From NCBI RefSeq assembly GCF_932526225.1, contig NC_064044.1:13532953-13576952 (forward strand): a stretch of 44,000 nt of DNA, in the 5' to 3' direction. The notes beneath the pieces are model-generated. The model did not search any database, was not told the origin of the DNA, and saw only the letters and a list, made by a program, of their open reading frames with translations. Positions 19,860-31,331 of the stretch are shown piece after piece. This stretch comes from Nematostella vectensis. Lineage: Eukaryota; Cnidaria; Anthozoa; Actiniaria; Edwardsiidae. A program made the position numbers and the translations under genes. Every line of letters starts with the position of its first letter. Positions within the stretch are counted from its first letter, which is position 1.

Positions 19860-21208
19860 ATGGAATGCGACAGCGACCATAGCAGAAGCGAGTTTTATTA
19901 TCCAGAGGGTGATAAAGAAAATACAAGCGAAAAGCTTTCAAAAACAGACGAGAGCTCAAACACAGTTGTTGCTGTTAGCGACTTAAATGATAAACAATAT
20001 TTGATCCAAGAACAATGGTGCGAAAACACAACGAAAAAGACCAGCTACGATCTCAATGCCTGGAGCAGATACTGCAAAGGAGTAAACAACGCTAAAAAGT
20101 AGGAGGATATACCTGCCGAAGAATTGAATATCTTGCTTTGCAACTTTTTCATGACCGTAAACAAGAAAAATGGCGACGTGTACGAGCCATCATCACTGAC
20201 AAGTTTGCAGCGTAGTGTCCAGTGGCCAGCTCAATTCTTGTATCTCAAATCAATATATTTAAAGGTCCACAGTTTATCAAGTCAAGAGAAGTTCTGGTTG
20301 CAAGAAAAAAAAAACAACTGCTTGAAGTCTTTGCGAAGGGAAATGGTCCCTAAGCAGCAAGAGCACTGACAGATAAAGAGGAGGATTTGCTTTTTGACAA
20401 AGATCTTTTTGGACTAAACAATCCTGGAGTTCTCCAGGGAACTGTTTGGTTGGGTTTTAGCTCTCCATTTTGGATTTAGAGCTCGAGACGAATCCAGAAA
20501 ACTGAAATGGGACATAGCTCTCGAAAAGGAGCCAGAAACAGGAAACGAAGATCTCGTTTGGAGAGCTGAGAGGAGAAGCAAGACCCGACACGGCGAAGGT
20601 CACCAGTGCGCCTTTTTCCCGATCGTCGTTGTCAAGTCACCATCTTCAAGGCATTCGCTAGCCACAGGCCGGATACAGCAAAAGAGCCAGAGTCACCATC
20701 AACACCAGGCGAAAACCGGACTCGCAGTTCTGGTACAGCAACGGAGCGTTGGGAAAAAATTCTATCGGAAAGTTTCTTATCACTGCCGCCAAATCAGCTA
20801 GATTGCCGAGAAACGTGACAAACCACTCAGTGAAGAAAAGTTGTATCTCTCGCTTGATGGTGCAGAGATTCAAGAAAATTATGTGGCTCAACTGAGCGGC
20901 CATAAGAACCTCAAGAGCCTAGATTCATACAAAGCAGTGGCCACCAGCGAAGAATGTCAAATGTTCTCGCGAAAAGCAACCAGCAAAGCCTCGCTGCTAA
21001 GCATTCCACTTCAAATGTCAACACATCAAACACAGCTGCTAGTACCAGCGCTACTGGTTTGTTTTCCGGTGCAAACATTGGAAAGTTTGAAGGCTGCACT
21101 TTCAACTTCCAGTTTGTTTCCCCGACTTTGAGTTCACCAACCGCCACGTGCAGCAGCGAAACAACGAAAAGAAGACGAGTGGCTTTTCTTGACTCCGATT
21201 CCGATTAG
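19860..21208 (+). pseudogene. Crypton-like tyrosine recombinase, decayed
   Basis: An acidic N-terminus (MECDSDHSRSEFYYPEGDKE) leads to an SAM-like core-binding domain (KKTSYDLNAWSRYCKGVNN, IPAEELNILLCNFFM, YEPSSLTSLQRSVQ). Further on, in shifting frames, come segments typical of Crypton/DUF3504 recombinases: a catalytic-Arg region (HFGFRARDESRKLKW), then an LSGHKNLKSLDSYK segment carrying the His and the nucleophile Tyr, and a C-terminal tail near 21,061-21,085 (GLFSGANIGKFEGCTFN). Lesions: an in-frame TAG at 20,100, a frame change near 20,230, a stop near 20,360, a frame change near 20,450, and others before 20,830 and near 20,960. Cryptons are DNA transposons that move by site-specific recombination. 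It is clearly inactive. Confidence 0.6.
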
Positions 21209-21496
21209 TCGAGACATTGGGACAGTTCCCCTGATTTCTTAAGATGAAACCTTTCTTCTGATGTTATTTTCATGGACGATTTCATGGGATGTAGGCACGT
21301 TTTGCTTCCATTCATCAACAAATAGCAATTTAGCTTTGAATTTGATCAAGTTTTATCGGGTTTGCTTACGTCAAACGTACGCTTGTCAATATTCAAAATA
21401 AGGTTAAAAGAAATTGTTGAATGGCTTTTGTAGTGCGCGCGTCACTGCAGTCGCAAATAAACAGCACAGTGTGTCATCTTTTTCTATTTTTTAAGG

Positions 21497-21602
21497 AAAA
21501 AATAAATATGTTATTCACTATTATATAGTATTTTCAAGACCTCGGTCACGGTATTTCACGATACGGACCTCCCAGCTGGTAAATAACATATATTTATTTT
21601 TC
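21497..21602. repeat. hairpin-forming inverted repeat
   Basis: AAAAATAAATATGTTATT at 21,497-21,515 recurs inverted at 21,581-21,602, enclosing the second copy of the palindromic CGGTAT...GGACC site. It could mark the right end of the Crypton-like element. Confidence 0.5.
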
Positions 21603-22960
21603 GCTCCAACTAGTTTGTTTTACTGTTCCCAGTTATCTTTCATTGAGTGATGCGGCTTGCACCCGGTCTATTGAAAGCATGATTTTTCCAAACAAGTGAT
21701 AAAATATCCCAAAAACTACAGCGGTATCATTTTCAACTGTTAAAGGTTCTTTTTGTTTATCAGTTATATACGGGTCTATGACTGTTGAAAGTTCAAGAAT
21801 ATTTCTTTTTTCCAGCAATTCGTGATGGACGTCCTTGATGGCGTTCGCGTTGACTTGCTTAAGCCTTCTATTTATCTCAATGGATTTTATTTAAAAAAAA
21901 TACATCTAATGATTGAGCATATTCTGTATTGTTTTAATGATTTCCTAAATATAAATACTTGACATAACCCTTTTACTCGTGCCCAGGCACTCTGGCCGCC
22001 GGCGCGAGTCATAAAATGCTGTTCGTTTTTTTCGTACGGGTCGAGCTAGCAGGCAAACGGAAAAAGACGTTCTCGCGTAGCCGAGAGGGAATTGGTCACA
22101 ATCGATTGGGCTACCTGTGTTTAGTCCAGCGGTATCGCGCGCCAAGATAAATCGCATACGCAGGAGAAATTCGTCCACGTCTGGGTCATTGAAGTTGTCA
22201 TTGGAGTTATCGCCCAAGGTTACGCAAAGCTCAAGAATACCCCTTCCATTCGTAAGGGAGCTCTTCTAGAAGCTAAAAACAAACAGACCAGCATTAATCT
22301 GGTCGCTACCCCTCCCATTCGCGAGGGAGCTGTTGATTTTTATCTAGGATCCATGGATTTGTATTTTTGAGCACATGCTGCCGTTACTTTTATTTAACAA
22401 GTTTTCTGTCTAGTTTCAGTTTTTTGTTAGCAGGTTCCATGTTCTTGAATTAATGTTTTTCATGTTTTTGCACAAGCAATTTAATATGACTTACACTGTC
22501 AGGCATATTTAACGTACTATTTTTATCAACAGTTATTACAAAGAACTTTAGCCCAATTTATGTTCACATTAATTGAAGTTAATGTGACAACCTTGAGGGA
22601 TCATGCACTTTATGTGTGGTATCCTTTGTTTACGAGAAGAGGTTTTATTTCCAGTACATAGTCCAGCTATGACATCATCCTCTTGGCACGTAACTCTGGG
22701 CTTAGCCAATCACAGGTTGTTTTCATTCTTTTGTCAATATATCATTCTAAGTGGTGTAGATTTCACCTCGGATTCAGCATTCTACATTTAGACAAGCGAT
22801 CTACTATCTCAACCGTTTATCGTTAATTTTATTCCTGAGGATTCCCAGATTTTTCGAGTGGATTCTACGGCCTCGAGTTCGGTCAAGACAACGGAGTAAC
22901 TTTGGTTACGATCAGACGCCCCTTTCTGGCAAAGTTGGTTAGTTATACTGCGGCGGGTGG
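21603..22960. other. no gene; a short direct repeat and one odd minus-strand frame
   Basis: Two copies of ACCCC(T)CCATTCG followed by AGGGAGCT occur at about 22,238 and 22,308. A minus-strand frame at 21,945-22,217 begins with a protein-like stretch (NDNFNDPDVDEFLLRMRF) but loses it after about 40 residues. I cannot assign it; it may be a transposase fragment. Confidence 0.3.
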
Positions 22961-22975
22961 GTTACAATCCCTTTT

Positions 22976-24375
22976 CCTAGTCCCCAATTGCCCAGTTTTC
23001 AGGTATCGCCCATTGGTCTAGTGCCAAAGAAGCACTCTAAGAAGTATAGGACCATTTTTCACCTATCATACCCTAAATCAGGAGACACTTGTATTAATGC
23101 CTCAATATCCAAGGATGATTTTAGCCTTCAATACATAACTATTGTTAACGCCAATCAAGGCATTCTGTTTCATAGTCAGGGTTGCTATCTAGCCAAAACA
23201 AAAAAAACTTGCCGACAATGAGCTCTTTGGAATGTTTTGGGATGGCAAATATTATTCTGAAAAAGTTATCCCATTTGGTTTTAGAAGCGCGCCATTTTTA
23301 TTCAACATGTTAGCTGATGCAGTGGAGTGATCCTTCTCCAAAAATGTGGTATCTCTTTTGTTTGCCACATCTTGGATGATTTTCTAATCATAGAACCACC
23401 TTCTCATTTCCCCCCTTCCAGTTCACTTTGTAGTCAGAGTTGGTCTAGCATGCTCTTAGCCTTCAAGAAACTAGGTATCCCTGTTGCTGCCCATAAAACT
23501 GAAAGTAAATTTCACCTGAACTTTGAATTCTGTTCTCTGTATAGAGTACTTCACTTCGCAGCTAACGAGGAAACTCTCATCCATTATGTGGCATACCTTG
23601 TCAAAACACTAAAGTATACTTCTATTAAGAGCTACGTAGCTGCAGTTCGACACCTTCATATATGCCAGGGCTATGATCTGGACCTTAAGAAATGTATACG
23701 CCTCCAGTTAATATGCAGAGGCATTAAGAGATCACAGGGTACATCCACTAAAACCCGCATACCCATAACTATCAATCACTTGAAACTATTTTTTCAGCTT
23801 CTAGCTATTCCTACTACCAACAACTACGGTTCCATCATGCTGTGGGCAACTATGAGCCTGGCCTTTTTTGGTTTTCGCCTAGGAGAAATGACATGCAACT
23901 CTGCATATTTTCCCGAGGTTCATCTCTCAGCTGAGGACATATCCTTTCTACCTAGCGATTCCATGTCGGTGCAGGTTAAGGAATCCAAGACTGACCCGTT
24001 CCGTACTGGTCAGAGCATTATTATTTGCAAAACTGGCCAACGACTATGTCATGTAACTGCTATGCAAACCTATTTGAAGCTTCGGGGTACTTCGTCTGGC
24101 CCTCTCTTTCAATATCCCTCAGAAACACCACTAACAAAAACTAATTTGACTTCAGAAACCAGACAGCTTCCTTCTATGTCTTGCTTTGAGCCTTCTAAGT
24201 ATGCAGGCCATAGCTATAGGATTGGAGCAGCAATAACTGCTGCATCTGTTGGCCTCTCCCCATGGTTAAAAAGCTCCTTGGGCGTTGGTCCTCTGACTGC
24301 TACGAACGCTACATTCGGTGCCCACATTTCCTCCTTTTGGGTGTCAGTCGTCAGTTATTGGTCGATTAAATGTTA
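22976..24375 (+). mobile_element. DIRS-like retrotransposon remnant: RT joined to tyrosine recombinase
   Basis: 22,976-23,520 encodes reverse-transcriptase pieces: QVSPIGLVPKKHSKKYRTIF, then in another frame PFGFRSAPFLFN, then HILDDFLI with the catalytic Asp pair, then LGIPVAAHKTE. At about 23,550 the sequence passes directly into a tyrosine recombinase (SIKSYVAAVRHLH, LRGT..., FFGFRLGEM with catalytic Arg, GHSYRIGAA with His-x-x-Arg). The RNase H and the rest of the linker region are missing, so a deletion joined the two domains. Near 24,275 the frame shifts, and the expected LGRWSSD...Y segment with the nucleophile Tyr continues in another frame. A stop or frameshift also interrupts at 23,219. 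DIRS elements carry RT, RNase H and recombinase; this copy is dead. Confidence 0.7.
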
Positions 24376-24532
24376 ATTATTCTTTTTATTATTATCATAA
24401 TCTATGGGGAATACACAAGGTGTATTTGTGGGGATGAGGTGCTCCAAGACATGTCACACTTCTGTCACCGCTTCTGTTGCTATGGCAACCAAGAGTAAAT
24501 TTAAGCACCCCCCATGGTATTGTGATTGCAGC

Positions 24533-25281
24533 CTTGGGGGGTGGGTGGGGGGGGTTAAGCATAGGGACCTGTCAGGGTATTGTGACTGCAGCCAGGGGGG
24601 TGGTGGGACCTTTCAAGGGTATTGTGTGTGCAGCCCTGGAAAGGGTCCACCCAACTTGAGCGGATATTGCCTCTCATTTAGATTAGAAATAGATGACATT
24701 TTGACCTGTCAGGGGGGAGTCCTTCATTCCCAACCCCTTTACCCACACTCTTATCGTTGTCATCTCTCATGGGTTGGGAACATGAAGTTGTGTTTGTCTT
24801 TAAACTATGCTTTGTGATGCATGTAATGCAATTTTCTCCATAGCAAAGCAGAAAGTCTGTAGTTGTACTAGCTGTATTCTTTAAAATGTTCCTTTTGAGG
24901 ACACTTGGGGGGTGGGTGGGGGGGGGGGGGGTTAAGCATAGGGACCTGTCAGGGTATTGTGACTGCAGCCAGGGGGGTGGTGGGACCTTTCAAGGGTATT
25001 GTGTGTGCAGCCCTGGAAAGGGTCCACCCAACTTGAGCGGATATTGCCTCTCATTTAGATTAGAAATAGATGACATTTTGACCTGTCAGGGGGGAGTCCT
25101 TCATTCCCAACCCCTTTACCCACACTCTTATCGTTGTCATCTCTCATGGGTTGGGAACATGAAGTAGTGTTTGTCTTTAAACTATGCTTTGTGATGCATG
25201 TAATGCAATTTTCTCCATAGCAAAGCAGAAAGTCTGTAGTTGTACTAGCTGTATTCTTTAAAATGTTCCTTTTGAGGACAC
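24533..25281. repeat. recent tandem duplication, about 371-bp unit x 2
   Basis: Copy 1 (24,533-24,903) and copy 2 (24,904-25,281) agree nearly base for base. They differ mainly in the G-run (about 8 versus 14 G) and a T/A change in AAGT(T/A)GTG. Within each unit, GGTATTGTG(A/T)(C/G)TGCAGCC recurs two or three times, a short internal subrepeat. Open frames crossing the copies are artefacts. Confidence 0.9.
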
Positions 25282-26085
25282 TTTTACTTGTCTCAGAGGT
25301 AATTGATAGTGTTCCATAGAAACTTGAAATATGCTTTACAGCAATATTTGCATCCCTTATTTTGATTTTTTCAAAACGATTATCTGTCATACTTTGATGA
25401 AATAAATTAGAATGCTTATAAATGCTGTTAACTGTAGCAGTTCTCAAATAATGGCATTGCATTATAAGCGAAAAAGAAATGCAATAAACTGCAACTACTA
25501 TGCACCATCTTTTATTGATAATATCTCAAATGTTGCAGTACATTCTTCATAATTAGCAGTAGTTCTACATATTTGATCATTAGTATTGAAGCCGCATTGC
25601 CACCAGTTTACTGCCGGAGGTCCGACGGAAACCTCAACAGTTAAAAGACAAAAGAATCTATTGTAATCCTAGATATATAACAGACCATCCGTTCTAAATT
25701 ATCAATCGCAACCTCAAAGAAACTTCCAACAGACACACTGCTTTCAATATTATGTAATCGACCGAAAGTAAATTGGTGACAATGCGGCCTAGATTGCACA
25801 AACTTGATCATTGTTATTTTTAAAAAAAATATCCCCCAACTTGTTAATATGTACACCTCTCAGTTCAAATTGAACAGTGCTGTTTTAATGAGAAAGTATT
25901 GCTTTAAACCATTTATTGTGTCTCAATTAAGCCATGCACATTTTTAGCATGAGAATCAAAGATTTTAAATACATTATCGACAGTGTAATCTCAGATGCTA
26001 TTGTCAACAGGAAAAAAAAAATATCTCTGATCTATAAAAGATTGGATTGCATTTTCAAGCGACTCTATGTTCAAGGCTCACCTGG
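25282..26085. other. non-coding DNA, nothing recognised
   Basis: AT-rich. No coding region, repeat array or RNA gene is recognised. Confidence 0.4.
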
Positions 26086-26090
26086 GAGAC

Positions 26091-26213
26091 CAGTACAAGA
26101 CCCGAAACGATCCAAGGACCAAAAATGATCCCCAAAAGTGATCCCGAGACCTGAAACGATACCGAGGAGTCCCCGAAATCGACCTCAAGGAATTGCGGTA
26201 ATGGACAAAGACA
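26091..26213 (-). repeat. dispersed repeat, copy 1 (inverted relative to 43.3 kb)
   Basis: The reverse complement (TTTGTCCATTACCGCAATTC, then ATTTCGGGGACTCC, ATCGTTTCAGG, TTGGGGATCATTT, GGTCC) matches 43,268-43,380 in order. Internal GGGGATCRTTT-type subrepeats recur every 20-30 bp. Confidence 0.7.
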
Positions 26214-26800
26214 AAGCAGAAGAAATCACTTGCAATTCTTGAAGCATAATTAAGGGTTTTGCCGCGGCGGTAAACCCATAAACAGAGTCCAAAATAAATA
26301 CACAACGTTTAATTGCTACTGAAAGGAATACAACATTAACATAGCACAATCTTTCTCAGAACAACCAAACTGTTGACCTTCCATCACACTCTATAAACAT
26401 TTGCAGTTCCGACACATGACTCTGACAATATAAATCTCGTTTCCGGTAAACATCACCCCTAAAAATCCATATTCATTTGACAACCAAACGTGTATTTCAC
26501 CACGAAATCCATGTTCACATGAGCGTATATTTACCGACACATTTAAAGAGTTTCAGAAATCAAATCAGTTTTAGTTTCACCGTCTAGCCTAACATTCCAT
26601 CGACCTTTTACCGAAAACCCCACGACTTTATCAAAAATAAGCAATTGTTGGCGTCTACTTTAGTAGATACCACTTTTTCTATATTTTTGGCTTGCTTTAA
26701 AGGACTGGGGCGAGCCCGAAATTTGACCTTTCGACCCCGGATGTGACGCAAGGTGTTTTACAATAACAATGCGAACTACAAAGAATCTCTTGGCACATTT
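26214..26800. other. possible promoter side of the P2X7-domain-like gene, nothing firm
   Basis: No gene seen. I find no TATA box close to the first exon at 26,829. Confidence 0.3.
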
Positions 26801-26828
26801 CGATAGAAAGCGCACAAGAACGAAATAT

Positions 26829-27937
26829 TGTCGGATAGTGAAAGTTTAAGTGACAGTGCCGAGTACTCAGCTGACAGAATTCAGCCATCAAGCATTTGTG
26901 AGTCCGACGAAGGACATTTATCGAAAGTTAGCGACGATAGTACCGAGGAGTATAGTACACGCTTCGCTCCCTACGAAGAGGAACCCCTTGCGCGTCCCGG
27001 CACTATAGAGGACGAAGAAGAAAATGTGGATTTAGACGGGCTTACACCACAGCATCTAGCGGAGAGAGAGGACGGGATCGTTCAACTAGAGCAATGGTGA
27101 GATATCTAGAGCACCTGAACTTGCGCGCGTGTTTATGTTTTGTTGCTAACAATCTGAAATCGAACGGATGATTTTCAGGGGCAAGTGCGAGGGATGCAGA
27201 ACTGAACGACTCGAGCATCGTTGCTGCAGAGAGATAAAAAATATTGAAGCCAAGTTGGTGGGGGACGGGTCTATCGATCGGATAAAGTGCATCTGTAAGC
27301 AAGAAGATTTCACATCTATGACGAACGTGGCCGTCCTAAAAATTGTCGCGCCTCTGTTGAAGGGCAAAAACGGACAATCCTACCGTCGCAGACCTTGCGC
27401 TTCGGAGAATGAGTAAGTATTTTTAGAAATGGCAAAGCACCTGAGTAGTGTTGTTTATCTTTATTCGATCTTCGCGCTAATTGAAAGCGCGCGCGTGCAA
27501 ACAAGTGATGTGAGTATTCTACTATTACACACAAAAGACTAGCGCTCTCTTGCAAACAACCCCAAATGATTTCGCGTATTTAGATAAGAATTTTCCGTAC
27601 AAGGTAATTTATCCATTCTCTTGAAGTATCTACATGGTCAAAACTTTTGTCATTTGCCCGTTGCTGATGCTATGTGTATGTGTTAATCTAAAAGCGAGTT
27701 CCGTGTAAGCAAAATGTAATATTTTCAATGGTATTAAAATGACGACTCCACATTAACCATATTTACAATGTCCGTTTTCAGATTTCTACGTGCTGTAGCG
27801 TATAGATGGATTGCTCGGTGGTTTTTGGTTACATGGGTTGGGACAACACCCGTCCTCCACCGGCCTGTGTCTATCAAAACATTAGATCCAGATTCAACAC
27901 AAGGCACCAACAAGCAAGAGGCTTTAGGAGCTCCTAG
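26829..27937 (+). pseudogene. P2X7-type cysteine-rich domain gene, three exons, damaged
   Basis: Exon 1 (to 27,096) is acidic and Ser-rich (SDSESLSDSAEYS...). Exon 2 (27,179-27,412) encodes WGKCEGCRTE, HRCCREI, IKCICKQ and LLKGKNGQSYRRR. Exon 3 (27,782-27,937) begins FLRAVAYRWIARW. The CxxC...CC...CxC pattern followed by a Tyr/Arg/Trp-rich helix and PPPACVYQNIR matches the P2X7 intracellular (ballast-type) domain family, which is expanded in cnidarians. Splice phases join exactly (TG|G, GA|A). Two problems: the natural start (before SDSESLS) is TTG with no upstream ATG in frame, and in exon 3 a T-run at about 27,820-27,824 shifts the frame before the conserved GWDNTRPPP segment. Either a pseudogene or an assembly error at the T-run. 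Confidence 0.55.
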
Positions 27938-28205
27938 ATCAGTCTCACCTATTTATTGTTTTCAAGACTGTGTAGATTTTTCGTGTATTTTTGAATGTTA
28001 TGAGGAACTGGAAGGACAAGAAGTAGAATATAAATAAGGCCTAGGTATTACTGTAATTTGGTTAAAATATGTGCCAGCTTTACTTGTGTGTTGTAATTCA
28101 TACATGATTTATTGAAGCAATTTGTTATGAAACTTTAAATACATACAGTAGATTTTCATTACATTACCAAAGTTATATAAAAAAGAGAGTCCATTATGCA
28201 TGCAT
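27938..28205. other. 3' flank, nothing recognised
   Basis: AT-rich sequence downstream of the P2X7-domain-like gene; no clear poly(A) signal is assigned. Confidence 0.3.

Positions 28206-28206
<1 letters not shown>

Positions 28207-28284
<78 letters not shown>
28207..28284. repeat. (TA)n microsatellite
   Basis: About 38 uninterrupted TA units immediately upstream of the truncated 5' end of the Gypsy element. Open frames giving Tyr-Ile repeats on both strands are artefacts. Confidence 0.95.
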
Positions 28285-28289
<5 letters not shown>

Positions 28290-30330
28290 ATGGTTGAAGA
28301 CTTTCATAGAAAGTGCTCAATACTCGAAAGTAGAGCGGTGTATAGTGTTGGTTTGAGAAAAAAATACAAACTACATAGGTTTCCCTAGGTTTGCCCACTC
28401 ATCAGAAAGAGCTGAAGACGTACTCAGCACATTCTCACTTACCGAAGCCGAATCTAAGGATTACAAGGTCGTAGTAGAGAAATTCGACGGTCATTTCGTC
28501 AAGAAGAGAAACACGATTTTCGAAAGAGCAAAGTTCAACCAAAGGTTACAACTTGCCGGCGAAAGCGTGGACGCATTCATCACTGACCTGCATAGTCTAG
28601 CGGAACATTGCAACTATGGTAATTTAACTGATGAACTTATTCGAGTTGTCGGTCTTCAAGATGCGAAATTATCCGATTACAGTTTACAGTTAAAAGCCGA
28701 TTTGACTTTGGATGAAGCAGTGAAGAAACAACATAATGTTGTCCGAGGAAGCCCCTCAATCTCAAACAAGAATTCTGTGGATAAAATTGGAAAGAAAATT
28801 TGGAAGCACAGAGAAAACAAGAAACCTTTCAAGACACCAGAGTCTAAAGAGTCCAAGACCAAGTGCGGTAGATGTGGCAAGACCCCTGCCCACGCTCGTG
28901 CCCAGTGCCCTGCGGCCGATGCCGAATGCCATGAATGTAAGAAGAAAGGCCATTTTAAAGCGATGTGTCGAAGCGAAAAGTCTGTTAGAGAAGTGAGTGA
29001 TAACTCAGAACCATTCCTAGGAACTATTGACGTCGAAGAACTTACAACCGACTGTTGGAATGTTGACGTGACACTGGAAGGGATCCCTGTCAGTTTTAAA
29101 CTGGACACCGGCGCAGACGTGACTGTAATTCCAGAGCAAATCTTCAAGAAAACTGGATGCAAGCTCAAACGGTCTAACACCAGACTTACTGGTCCTGGTC
29201 AACAGAAGCCCAATGTACAGGGTATGAATGAGGCTCACATAACACACAAGGATAAGTCAATCAAGGAAAACATCTTTGTTGTGAAGGATCTTAAGCGTCC
29301 ATTGCTAGGCAGACCAACGATTGAGACTTTGAACTTAGTTTCTGTCATAAACTCAGTCAAGCTGACACAGGAGGAATTCTGCAAGAAGTTTCCAAAGTTA
29401 TTCAAAGGACTGGGAAAGCTAGATACAGAGTATCATATTGAGCTCAAGGAGGGAGCAGAGCTATACGCAGTACACACAGCAAGGAGGGTAGCCCTACCAT
29501 TACTGCCCAAAGTGAAACAAAAGCTAGAGCGGCTTGAGACGCAGGGTGTAATTTCAAGAGTTGAAGTTCCCACGGATTGGTGTGCGCCGATGGTTGTCGT
29601 TCCTAAATCTAATGACCAAGCTAGGATTTGCGTTGACCTTACTCGTCTGAATGATTCAGTCAAGCGTGAGCGGCATATTCTGCCCTCAGTGGACGGAACC
29701 TTAGCACAGTTAGGGGGAGCTAAAGTTTTTAGCAAATTGGATGCTAATTCGGGATTTCATCAGATACCATTGTCCAAGGAGTCAACGCTATTGACAACAT
29801 TCATCACTCCATTTGGGAGATTTAGCTATAACCGCCTCCCATTTGGGATAACTTCAGCACCAGAACATTTCCAGAAGAGGATGACAAGTGTGCTCGCTGG
29901 TGTTGAAGGAACTGCCAATATGATTGATGACACATTGGTGTACGGACGTGATCAACAGGAGCACGATGAACGCCTAGAGAGAGTTCTGAAGAAGCTAGAG
30001 TCTGCAGGTGTACAGCTTAACAGAGATAAGTGTGAGTTCTCAAAGAACAGAGTCACTTTCCTGGGTCATGTTGTAGACAGTGACAGAGTACGGCCCGACC
30101 CTACAAAGATAAAGGCAATAGCAGAGCCTAAGGATATAGACGAGTGGAGAAGATTTCTTGGAATGACCAATCAACTAGGGAAGTTTTCCAGCAAGCTTGC
30201 AGAAGCGTCAAAGCCTCTCCGAGACCTACCCAGCACCAAGAATGTGTGGATATGGGGTCCATCCCCGCAACAAGCATTCATTGCTGTGAAGGTAATAATC
30301 TGCAAGGATGCAACAGTGCTTGCACATTAC

Positions 30331-30342
30331 AATGCTCAAATC
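30331..30342 (+). repeat. 12-bp direct repeat bracketing the Gypsy break
   Basis: ATGCTCAAATCG occurs here and again in the right part at about 40,942-40,953. Without the CACTA insertion the copies would be about 60 bp apart, on either side of the segment where the RNase H start was lost. Possible trace of template switching or misalignment. Confidence 0.5.
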
Positions 30343-30387
30343 GTGGCGACCTGTAGCATATCAGTCCAGAGCGCTTTCTAGTTGTGA

Positions 30388-30390
30388 GCA
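30388..30390. repeat. target-site duplication of the CACTA element, left (GCA)
   Basis: GCA directly before CACAGCGC; repeated at 40,934-40,936 directly after the right end. CACTA elements make 2-3 bp duplications. Confidence 0.7.
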
Positions 30391-31330
30391 CACAGCGCAA
30401 AACCGTACATTTTCAAGCGTGTTCAAGTCATGAAAATGGCTGCGCCATGTCACGTGTTGCGGGCATGCTCAAGATGCACTCGCAACGTCACGTGTTCAAG
30501 GATGTTCGTCTTGAATACCTTTGTATGCCGTCACATACGGAGTGTACTGGCATGTTCAGAGATGTATACATCTGATATCACGCATGCAAGCGTTTGCGGG
30601 TCATGTACAAATTTTTCAAGCCAAAACGACTAAAACTGTTACTAGCCCATTAAAACACACGAATGCCGCCCGAATTCCGTGTTTTTCTGCCTAGTGTCGT
30701 TGTCGCCGTGTTTCTATATAGCAGGTCCGACCAGTAGCCAATAGCCAAAAAAGGGGGGGTTCGGGGTTTATATGACTCCGCCCAATTTCATAGTTGTTAC
30801 TTCAAATTTCAAAGTTGTGACTTCAAATTCATAGATGTGACGTCAAATTTTAGTTGCGACTTGAAAAATAATTGAACGCAAGCGTTTATATCCAAGATTT
30901 GTTTATTTGTATCACTATATAATAAATTATGCATGTGAAAACACATTAAAATACAAGCAATTTAAAAGTCATTTCGATAAAACCCGTGAAAGAGTATATA
31001 TTTTAATGCTAAATAAAAATAGTGTTTTTCATCCGACTGTGAAACGATAATTACCACTCACTTTCCCACTATTAAAAGGAGAATACAATACAAATTATGT
31101 AGTGTATAAAAGTCGGTGTTTAGTTTTCATTTCAAAGTCGGATGAAACCCATTCTACTGTTACTACTTTCCCATGAAGATAACGATTCTTATAAAGAGAA
31201 GTGACAACCGCTTTATAAAGCGAAAGTAACTTGGGATTGTGTCCAAGGTAAGCGCTTACAAAATAAATCTTCCTACTAAAGGAATAACTACATTCACTGT
31301 CTCCATACCGTGATTAAACTTTACTTTGTA
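30391..31330. repeat. left subterminal region of the CACTA element
   Basis: Non-coding. TTCAAG-type motifs recur in the first 250 bp (TTCAAGCGTGTTCAAG, GCTCAAGATGC, GTTCAAGGATG, TCTTGAATACC), likely transposase-binding sites. At 30,780-30,860 four degenerate units of about 21 bp (AATTTCA(A/T)AGTTGTGACTTC) lie in tandem. Confidence 0.6.
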
Positions 31331-31331
31331 C

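Larger units (their letters stand above)
28390..30390 (+). pseudogene. Gypsy gag-pol, 5' part (gag, protease, RT)
   Basis: Open from about 28,390 to 30,381. Gag sequence (AEDVLSTFSLTEAE, GESVDAFITDLHSLAEHC) precedes two zinc knuckles (numbering from the Met at 28,567): C100-x2-C103-x5-H-x4-C114 and C121-x2-C124-x4-H129-x4-C134. Then come the aspartic protease (FKLDTGADVTVIPE, active Asp180) and reverse transcriptase (WCAPMVVVPKS, ICVDLTRLN, FSKLDANSGFHQI, RLPFGITSAPEHFQ, catalytic NMIDDTLVYG at 451-460, FLGHVV). After HYNAQ (30,340) the expected RNase H start, with its first catalytic Asp, is missing and the frame shifts, so the reading stops at 30,381. Confidence 0.9.

Noticed and set aside
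21945-22217. 90-codon minus-strand frame with NDPDVDEFLLRMRF
   Set aside because: Only the first 40 residues look like protein and I could not place them in a family; kept as a note, not a gene.
24404-25167. Gly/Cys/Trp-rich open frames repeated twice
   Set aside because: They arise from the tandem duplication and its G-rich subrepeats; composition is not protein-like and the second copy simply repeats the first.
28159-28398. Tyr-Ile repeat proteins on both strands
   Set aside because: Translation of the (TA)n microsatellite.
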